A stretch of 19,746 bases of DNA from Planctomycetota bacterium (GTDB lineage Bacteria; Planctomycetota; Planctomycetia; Pirellulales; Pirellulaceae): positions 1-19,746 of the forward strand of contig JAHWKS010000003.1 in NCBI GenBank assembly GCA_019347795.1, in the 5' to 3' direction. Below the pieces are notes generated by a model, which was given only the letters and a program-made list of their open reading frames with translations, did not search any database and was not told the origin of the DNA. Positions 14,708 to 19,746 of this stretch are shown one piece after another (within the stretch, counting starts at the first letter, position 1; each line of letters begins with the position of its first letter). The translations under genes and the position numbers were made by a program.

Positions 14708-16342
14708 ATGAAATCCCGGGTTTGGCGTTTCCTTGTCACGATCGCAGCCATCTCGCTTCTGGCGCCACACGCGGCTGCGGAGTCGCAGCGTCCGAACATT
14801 CTGTTTCTCTTCGCCGACGATTGGGGGCGTTTCGCCCAGGTGTACGCGGAGGTCGATGGACCGGGAACGGTCAACGACGCGGTGCGGACGCCGAATATCG
14901 ATCGGCTCTCGCGACAGGGCGTGTTGTTCAGGAACGCGTTTGTGAACGCCCCCTCGTGTACGCCGTGCCGCAGCTCGCTATTGTCGGGACAACACTTTTG
15001 GCGCACCGGCAGGGGGGCGATCCTGCAAGGCGCCGCGTGGAACGAGGAGATCCCCGCGTATCCGCTGCTGCTCAAGGACGCGGGTTATCATCTCGGCGAG
15101 ACGTACAAGGTCTGGAGTCCCGGCTCGCCCGTCGACGCGCCGTACGGCGCCGGCAAGCACGGCTATGAGAGGGCGGGCCGGCGATTCAACTCGTTTTCGC
15201 AGAGCACCACGAAGATGATCGCGGGCGGGCAATCGGTGGAAGAGGCGAAGCAGGTCCTGCTGGACGAGGTGCGGCAGAACTTCGCCGCCATGCTCGCCGA
15301 TCGGGCCAAGGATGCGCCATTCTGCTACTGGTTCGGGCCGACCAACGTTCATCGCAAATGGGTGAAAGGCTCCGGCAAGTCAATCTGGGGCCTGGACCCC
15401 GATGCGCTAAAGGGGAAGATGCCGCCTTTCCTCCCCGACGTGCCGGAAGTGCGGCAGGACCTGACGGATTACTTCGGCGAGGTGATGGCGTTTGACGCCG
15501 CGGTCGGCGTGCTGCTGGAGGAGTTGGACGCCAGCGGCGAGCGCGAGAACACGCTCATCGCCGTCGCCGGCGACCACGGCGCCCCCGGCTTCCCACACGG
15601 AAAGTGCAACCTCTACGACTTCGGCACGCAGGTCTGTCTGGCGATCGCCGGACCCGGCGTGGAAGGAGGCCGCGTGGTGGACGACTTCACGATCCTCCCC
15701 GACCTGGCGCCGACATTCCTCGAGGCGGGCGGCGCCGAGATCCCCGACGTCATGACCGCCCGCAGTTTATGGCCGGTGTTGAAGTCGAAGAAAGAAGGAC
15801 AGGTGGACCCGAGTCGCACGGCCGCGTTCATGGGTCGGGAGCGGCACGTGGCGATGGCGCGGGAAGGGCATCTCCCCTATCCGCAACGGGCGATTCGCAC
15901 CGCGGAACATCTCTACATCGTCAACTTCCGTCCGGATCGCTATCCGCTGGGAGATCCGTACCGGCTGGACAGCGACAATCCGCCCACGGTGGAGGAGATG
16001 ACGGAAAGCACGTTCGTCACGCTGCCCGATGAAGACGCGGGTCCCACGAAGGCGTGGCTGGTCAGCCGCCGCGACGATCCGCGATGGAAGCCGCTCTACG
16101 AGCAGGTTTACGGCAAGCGGCCGCGCGAGGAGTTGTACGACCTCAAAAGCGACCCCCACCAGATGCACAACGTCGCAAGCGATCCGAAATACGCCGCGGT
16201 GCGCGAGGAGTTGGAGCAGCGCCTGTTCACCGAACTCCGCACCACCGGCGACCCGCGCGTCATCAACGAAGGTAAATACTTCGAGACGCCGCCCCTGGCC
16301 GGAATACCGTCGGGCCCCGCCCGACCCAAGCGCAAGCGGTAA
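14708..16342 (+). CDS. Secreted sulfatase (heparan N-sulfatase-like, type I)
   Basis: This 544-residue exported enzyme should hydrolyse sulfate esters or sulfamates on polysaccharides after its active-site cysteine is turned into formylglycine. Residues 1-24 are a signal peptide ending [17 protein letters not shown] follows (metal-binding Asp pair). The modification motif is [11 protein letters not shown] with C84, P86 and R88. Its fourth position is Cys rather than the common Ser or Ala (CxPSR/CxPAR). [12 protein letters not shown] near 290 supplies further metal and sulfate ligands, and [19 protein letters not shown] (about 477-495) is the typical C-terminal domain. GGAG lies 7 bases before the ATG. 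No sulfatase-maturing enzyme or sugar-uptake gene is adjacent, so the substrate cannot be given. Confidence 0.94.
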   Translation: MKSRVWRFLVTIAAISLLAPHAAAESQRPNILFLFADDWGRFAQVYAEVDGPGTVNDAVRTPNIDRLSRQGVLFRNAFVNAPSCTPCRSSLLSGQHFWRTGRGAILQGAAWNEEIPAYPLLLKDAGYHLGETYKVWSPGSPVDAPYGAGKHGYERAGRRFNSFSQSTTKMIAGGQSVEEAKQVLLDEVRQNFAAMLADRAKDAPFCYWFGPTNVHRKWVKGSGKSIWGLDPDALKGKMPPFLPDVPEVRQDLTDYFGEVMAFDAAVGVLLEELDASGERENTLIAVAGDHGAPGFPHGKCNLYDFGTQVCLAIAGPGVEGGRVVDDFTILPDLAPTFLEAGGAEIPDVMTARSLWPVLKSKKEGQVDPSRTAAFMGRERHVAMAREGHLPYPQRAIRTAEHLYIVNFRPDRYPLGDPYRLDSDNPPTVEEMTESTFVTLPDEDAGPTKAWLVSRRDDPRWKPLYEQVYGKRPREELYDLKSDPHQMHNVASDPKYAAVREELEQRLFTELRTTGDPRVINEGKYFETPPLAGIPSGPARPKRKR

Positions 16343-16368
16343 GCGCGCGTTGCAACGGAGCCGGATTC

Positions 16369-16980
16369 CTACACCACCCACCGCCGCCCGTCATCGTGCG
16401 TTAGCTCGACTTGCGGGCGGGGCTGAGCGGTGAGCAGTCGCCAGGCGATCGGCGTCGTATGCGTTTTCAAGGGCTGCGGATTGTCGACCGTCGAGACACC
16501 GGCCTCTTCGAGGCGGCCTTCGCGAAGGCGATACAGCTCCAGGCGCCACGGCTCCCGGTCGATCACGAGCAATTCCTCGACCCCCACGCGAGCGTAGAAG
16601 TCGAGTTTTTCCCGGCTGCGGTCGTGACGGCTCACGACTTCCACCGCCAGGTTCGGTCCGCCCAGCCAATGCGTGCCGCAATTCTCCGCGGGCGAGTCGT
16701 TCAGGAACACCGCGACGTCGGGCTCCCGATAGTTGTGCTCCCAGTTCTCCCGCCGGTCGCTCACGTTGACGCCCGGAAACACGCGGCCGAGCCCCGCTTC
16801 CTCGACGGCAACGAACAGATAATTGTTGATCCTGCCGACAAGCTCCTGATGCTCGTTGTTGGGCAAGGGCATGACCATGTAAACTCCGTCCCAGACCTCA
16901 TCGTACTTGTCGGATCCGGCGGCGCGGCGCTCCGCGAGGAGGCGCCGTTCGACAAAAGGGTCTGCGACGAATGCCGGCAT
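16369..16980 (-). CDS. Uma2 family protein (DUF820, PD-(D/E)XK nuclease fold)
   Basis: This 203-residue protein belongs to the Uma2/DUF820 family, which has a restriction-endonuclease-like fold and is abundant in cyanobacteria and planctomycetes; its biological role is not settled. Fold landmarks: YDEVWDGVYMVMPLPNNEHQ (26-45), YREPDVAVF with D88, LAVEVVS with E114, and SREKLDFYARVGVEELLVID with K125. The putative catalytic D, E and K are therefore present, although the usual ExK is replaced by E-V-V with a downstream Lys. No antitoxin-like or methylase gene is adjacent. It is convergent with the sulfatase gene, with only 26 bases between the stop codons. Confidence 0.9.
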   Translation of the reverse strand: MPAFVADPFVERRLLAERRAAGSDKYDEVWDGVYMVMPLPNNEHQELVGRINNYLFVAVEEAGLGRVFPGVNVSDRRENWEHNYREPDVAVFLNDSPAENCGTHWLGGPNLAVEVVSRHDRSREKLDFYARVGVEELLVIDREPWRLELYRLREGRLEEAGVSTVDNPQPLKTHTTPIAWRLLTAQPRPQVELTHDDGRRWVV

Positions 16981-17045
16981 GGCGGTTGTCCCTCAGTCAA
17001 GTCTCAGCTGCCGTCATTCTTGCAGCACGGCGCCGGAGAAGCAAT

Positions 17046-17106
17046 CCATTGTCGGCTTTCGCTCCGCGAAAGTACGTCCCCAGCGCGGAGCGAAAGCCGA
17101 CAATGG
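17046..17106. repeat. 61-bp perfect palindromic element
   Basis: A perfect 23-bp inverted repeat (17046-17068 and 17084-17106) flanks a 15-bp spacer. Arm core: GTCGGCTTTCGCTCCGCG. It lies between the Uma2 gene start and the stop of the next minus-strand gene. Sequences of this kind (GCTTTCGCTCCGCG) are, to my knowledge, repeated in planctomycete genomes. It would make a very stable hairpin and may end the upstream transcript. Confidence 0.8.
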
Positions 17107-17212
17107 GGCGCCAAGAAAAACCGAAGCCGCGACCGAGGGGAGCTGCGCCGCGCATGGCCCCGGCGACGCTCTCCCATCGGTTCGCGGCGAGTGATTGCTT
17201 GCCGCAGACGAC

Positions 17213-17695
17213 TCACTCCACGGCGGCCGGTCGCGACGTGAGCATCAGCGGCGCCGGACCGGCGGCGGGATCGACGAATGGATTGGCGATCATGCCCGCG
17301 TTCGGGTCCGCCAGAAACGGGTTCTCGATCCACTTCCCGCGCGCCACGTTGGAGGCGGGGGTCGCGGGGGGCAGCTCTTCCTGCGGCGCCGCCGGCTCGA
17401 CATCCTCCCCCTGCGGGAAGGCATGGAAATCGACCTCCGGCGTCTGCACGCAGCCCGGATACGCGTACGGGCTATAGCCGTACGAGCGCGGGACGGGGCA
17501 GTTATAATAGACCGGCGGATGCAAAGCGAAGTACGGCGGCACGGGCACGAGTCCCAACCCGTACATCGTGCCGCTGGCGCCAAACGCCGTCGGGCCCAGG
17601 CTGTTGAAGGGGCTGTGAGGCCAGTCGGCTCGGGCCAGGCCCGATGTTGCAAGCAGAATTCCCGTCGCGATCAGGCCTACGGATGCAGTCTTCAT
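17213..17695 (-). CDS. Small secreted Pro/Tyr-rich planctomycete protein
   Basis: This 160-residue protein has a clear signal peptide (MKTASVGLIATGILLATSGL, cleaved near ARA at 23). The mature part is rich in Pro, Tyr and Gly: GLVPVPPYFALHPPVYYNCP (about 48-67) and RSYGYSPYAYPGC (about 70-82), followed by an acidic/Pro linker and a tail with NPFLADPNAG and NPFVDPA. Proteins with this VPPYFALHPPVYY-type core recur in planctomycetes and are of unknown function; the aromatic, Pro-rich core suggests an envelope or surface role. The start ATG at 17695 has GAGGG about 9 bases upstream. Divergent from the metallopeptidase gene. Confidence 0.75.
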   Translation of the reverse strand: MKTASVGLIATGILLATSGLARADWPHSPFNSLGPTAFGASGTMYGLGLVPVPPYFALHPPVYYNCPVPRSYGYSPYAYPGCVQTPEVDFHAFPQGEDVEPAAPQEELPPATPASNVARGKWIENPFLADPNAGMIANPFVDPAAGPAPLMLTSRPAAVE

Positions 17696-17771
17696 GGATG
17701 CTCGCCCTCAAGATGAGATGTGCCGCCTTCGACTCGTTCACCCCTGCTACTCTTCGAGACTAATCCGGGAA

Positions 17772-18764
17772 ATGGAAAACGCAAGAGTTTTGTTGGCGGT
17801 GCTGGCGGCGGGGATCGTTACGCCGCCGGCCGCCGGCTCGCACGAGATTCCGCTGCAGGGAAGTTCGGTCATCCGCTTCTCCTCCGTGGAGGCGGGGGCG
17901 GAGGTGCTCCGGCGTGAGGATGAGTTCACGCGTACGCTCAGCCGGTTCGATTTGCAGTCGCGCTTGACGACGACAGGCGACGTCTCCTCCGAGGATCTCC
18001 GCCGATTCGCCGCCCGGCAGGTCGTTCCCTGGAGCGAATCCGAAATCGAGGAGATCGCGCCGCTGATCGCCTCGCTCCGCGAGCAACTGGATGACTTCCC
18101 GCCGCTATTCCCCGAAACGGTGCTGCTCATCAAAACCACGGGCAAGGAGGAGGGGGGCGCCGCCTACTGCCGGCAGAACGCGATTGTGCTTCCCGGCTCA
18201 ATGCTGCGTCGGCCGGCGGAGTCGCTCAAGCGGCTGCTGGCCCATGAGCTGTTTCACGTCCTCAGCCGGCACAATCCCGAGCTCCGCGACCGGCTGTACG
18301 CGGTGGTCGGCTTTCGTCCGGCGGGATCGATTGAGCTGCCGGCATCGCTGGCCGATCGGAAGATCACGAACCCTGACGCGCCGGGCATCGAGCACTTCGT
18401 CGAGCTGCGGACCGACCGCGGCGTCATCGCGGCCACGCCAATTCTCTTCGCCTCGGTGGACGAGTATGATCCGGCGATCGGCGGCAGCTTCTTTGGCGTC
18501 ATGCAGTTTCGCCTCATGCAGCTTCGGCGCGACGGCGAAAAATGGCGTCCTGCCCGAGACGCGCACGACGAGCCGATCCTTCTCGACCCGCGAGAGACGC
18601 CGGCCTACCTGGACGCCGTCGGCCGCAACACGGATTACATCATCCATCCGGAGGAAGTGCTCGCCGACAACTTCGCTCACCTCCTGCTCGGCGCCGAAGA
18701 TTTAAAGACGCCCCGCATCGTGGAGGAGCTGCGAGCCGTGCTGATGCGAACGTCCTCGCGCTAG
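17772..18764 (+). CDS. Putative exported HExxH zinc metallopeptidase
   Basis: This 330-residue protein carries HELFH (158-162) in LAHELFHVLSRHNPELRDRL, the zinc-binding and catalytic motif of gluzincin-type metallopeptidases. PEEVLADNFAHLLLG (about 293-307) downstream supplies a likely third ligand (E294 or E295) and the D/N that usually follows it. The N-terminus MENARVLLAVLAAGIVTPPA looks like a signal peptide. ATG at 17772 is preferred over the in-frame ATG at 17694 because it gives this signal sequence, GGGA sits just before it, and the earlier start overlaps the divergent gene. The middle region (200-285) does not match a family I recognise. The substrate is unknown. Confidence 0.75.
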   Translation: MENARVLLAVLAAGIVTPPAAGSHEIPLQGSSVIRFSSVEAGAEVLRREDEFTRTLSRFDLQSRLTTTGDVSSEDLRRFAARQVVPWSESEIEEIAPLIASLREQLDDFPPLFPETVLLIKTTGKEEGGAAYCRQNAIVLPGSMLRRPAESLKRLLAHELFHVLSRHNPELRDRLYAVVGFRPAGSIELPASLADRKITNPDAPGIEHFVELRTDRGVIAATPILFASVDEYDPAIGGSFFGVMQFRLMQLRRDGEKWRPARDAHDEPILLDPRETPAYLDAVGRNTDYIIHPEEVLADNFAHLLLGAEDLKTPRIVEELRAVLMRTSSR

Positions 18765-18898
18765 GCCGCACATCGTGAACAGCCCGCATAGGCCGAACAG
18801 AGGTTAAAAGGCGCCGCCGAGGGAGCGCCGCGGCCGATATTACCGAAGACGCGCGTTTGTTCGTCCTGCGCCTTCGGCGCCACGACTACGTATCGGCC

Positions 18899-19534
18899 GT
18901 GCAGATTCAGCCGCTCTTCTCGAACATCGCATCGCTGCTTCCCGGCGCCGCGCGCCCCGGCAAGCTCGCTGCCGTCCGGGTCGCCGGCGCCGGTGAGAAT
19001 GCTCCGTCCGCGGATTCGCCGCACGAAGCGGACACGGAGGACTCGCTGGAAATTTCCGAGGAGGCCGAAGCTCTCATCGAAGGCGAACTTACGCCGGAGG
19101 AGCGGCAACAAGTCAAAGAGCTGCAGATTCGGGATCGGGAGGTCCGCGCTCACGAGCAGGCCCACCTCGCGGCCGCGGGACCGTACGCTCTCGGCGGTCC
19201 CACGTACGAACACGAAACCGGCCCCGACGGCAATCGCTACGCTGTGGGCGGCGAGGTTCAGATCGATACATCTCCGGTTCCCGACGATCCTGAGGCGACC
19301 ATCGCCAAGGCCCGCGTCGTGCGGGCTGCGGCCCTGGCGCCGGCCAAGCCGTCTGCGCAGGATCAGGCGGTCGCCGCCGCGGCCGCGAAGATGGAGTCGG
19401 AAGCGCGGGCGGAGCTCATGAAGCAAGAGCAAGAGGAGCGCGCCGCCGAGGGAACCGAGGCGCCGCAACCTGGCGAGTTCGATGAACGATCGGCGATCGA
19501 CGAGACGGGCCGGATCCTGGATATCGCGGTTTGA
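18899..19534 (+). CDS. SprA-related putative metallopeptidase
   Basis: This protein of about 211 residues matches the SprA-related (CJM1_0395-type) family. A long acidic, disordered N-terminus leads to ELTPEERQQVKELQIRDREV (about 63-82), HEQAH (85-89; HExxH zinc motif), GGPTYEHETGPDGNRYAVGG (99-118) and EVQIDTSPVPDDPEATIAKA, followed by a long Ala/Glu-rich helix. Family members are predicted metal-dependent peptidases of unknown substrate. The start is uncertain: GTG at 18899 (MQIQPLF) is preferred because the residues before it look non-coding, but TTG at 18857 would also be in frame; neither has a good Shine-Dalgarno. No signal peptide is seen. The stop lies 9 bases from the stop of the next, convergent gene. 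Confidence 0.82.
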   Translation: MQIQPLFSNIASLLPGAARPGKLAAVRVAGAGENAPSADSPHEADTEDSLEISEEAEALIEGELTPEERQQVKELQIRDREVRAHEQAHLAAAGPYALGGPTYEHETGPDGNRYAVGGEVQIDTSPVPDDPEATIAKARVVRAAALAPAKPSAQDQAVAAAAAKMESEARAELMKQEQEERAAEGTEAPQPGEFDERSAIDETGRILDIAV

Positions 19535-19543
19535 TCGGCGCCG

Positions 19544-19746
19544 TCACAGCGCCTCCGTCAGCCGCTCGATCTTATCGTCCCAATGGGCGTGGTTAATGAT
19601 CCACTCCCCGCCGAACTGGTACATCGTAAAGATGTAGACCAGCGGCTGCCGCTGGTAGTACGCCAGCGCATAGACCTTGTGCAGCCGCGGCGTGATCGTC
19701 TGCACCTTCACGACTTCAAAGCCGTCGTACTTCCCCCGCGATCCGT
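19544..19746 (-). CDS. C-terminal fragment of an unrecognised protein
   Basis: The frame is open from the right edge and ends with TGA at 19544-19546, giving about 67 residues: KYDGFEVVKVQTITPRLHKV, ALAYYQRQPLVYIFTMYQFG, then WIINHAHWDDKIERLTEAL. The alternation of aromatic and hydrophobic residues suggests a small beta-rich domain of the NTF2/cystatin-like kind often found in secreted bacterial proteins, but this is only a guess from pattern. The start lies outside the window. Confidence 0.6.
   Translation of the reverse strand, partial: GSRGKYDGFEVVKVQTITPRLHKVYALAYYQRQPLVYIFTMYQFGGEWIINHAHWDDKIERLTEAL

Noticed and set aside
16309..16325. GTCGGGC/GCCCGAC hairpin at the end of the sulfatase gene as a terminator
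   Set aside because: It lies inside the coding sequence before the stop codon, has a 3-base loop and no T-run, so a terminator call is not supported.
18761..19468. 235-codon minus-strand open frame
   Set aside because: Antisense to the SprA-related gene, which has HEQAH and the family core on the plus strand.

Overview
The window is GC-rich, gene-dense bacterial DNA that most likely comes from a planctomycete, probably a Pirellulales-type organism. This is inferred from gene content: a PVC-type membrane-bound dehydrogenase domain protein, a DUF1844 protein, a J-like domain protein of the planctomycete type, a secreted sulfatase, a small secreted Pro/Tyr-rich protein and several families of intergenic palindromic repeats. 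No RNA genes, CRISPR arrays or complete transposons were seen.

Layout. (1) 1-1624, minus: N-terminal half of UvrA, running off the left edge and carrying an in-frame palindromic repeat. (2) 1917-3584, plus: medium-chain-type acyl-CoA synthetase, preceded by overlapping inverted repeats that could hide its ribosome-binding site and followed by a solo copy of the repeat found in uvrA. (3) 3778-6982, minus: a TPR protein with a tiny, very basic ORF directly upstream, then DUF1844 and a PVC-type dehydrogenase that lacks the usual haem domain. (4) 7115-8794, minus: FHA-GAF-PP2C phosphatase. (5) 8795-9322: 528-bp divergent intergenic region with a possible LamG remnant and a promoter. (6) 9323-11203, plus: membrane-anchored J-like protein without HPD. 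Facing it on the minus strand, 14511-11308, is a tightly spaced operon: an unrecognised protein broken by a one-base frameshift, a tail-anchored protein with a degenerate FHA domain, and an Hsp70-family ATPase. (7) 14708-16342, plus: secreted sulfatase. (8) 16369-16980, minus: Uma2-family nuclease-fold protein. (9) 17213-17695, minus: small secreted protein. (10) 17772-18764 and 18899-19534, plus: two HExxH zinc-metallopeptidase candidates. (11) 19544-19746, minus: C-terminal fragment of an unrecognised protein.

How the genes may work together. The centre (7.1-14.5 kb) groups a phosphoprotein-recognition phosphatase, a membrane J-like protein, a membrane FHA-like protein and an Hsp70. This suggests a membrane-associated chaperone and signalling module, but the link is inferred from gene order only. 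The rest looks like ordinary housekeeping (repair, fatty-acid activation) plus planctomycete secreted catabolic and envelope proteins.

The strongest unusual signal is the 83-bp inverted-repeat element inside uvrA. It is read through in frame and adds about 28 residues just before the first zinc finger, much like the protein-invading palindromic elements described in Rickettsia. A near-identical half-copy lies after the acyl-CoA synthetase, and at least two other unrelated palindrome families occur between genes.
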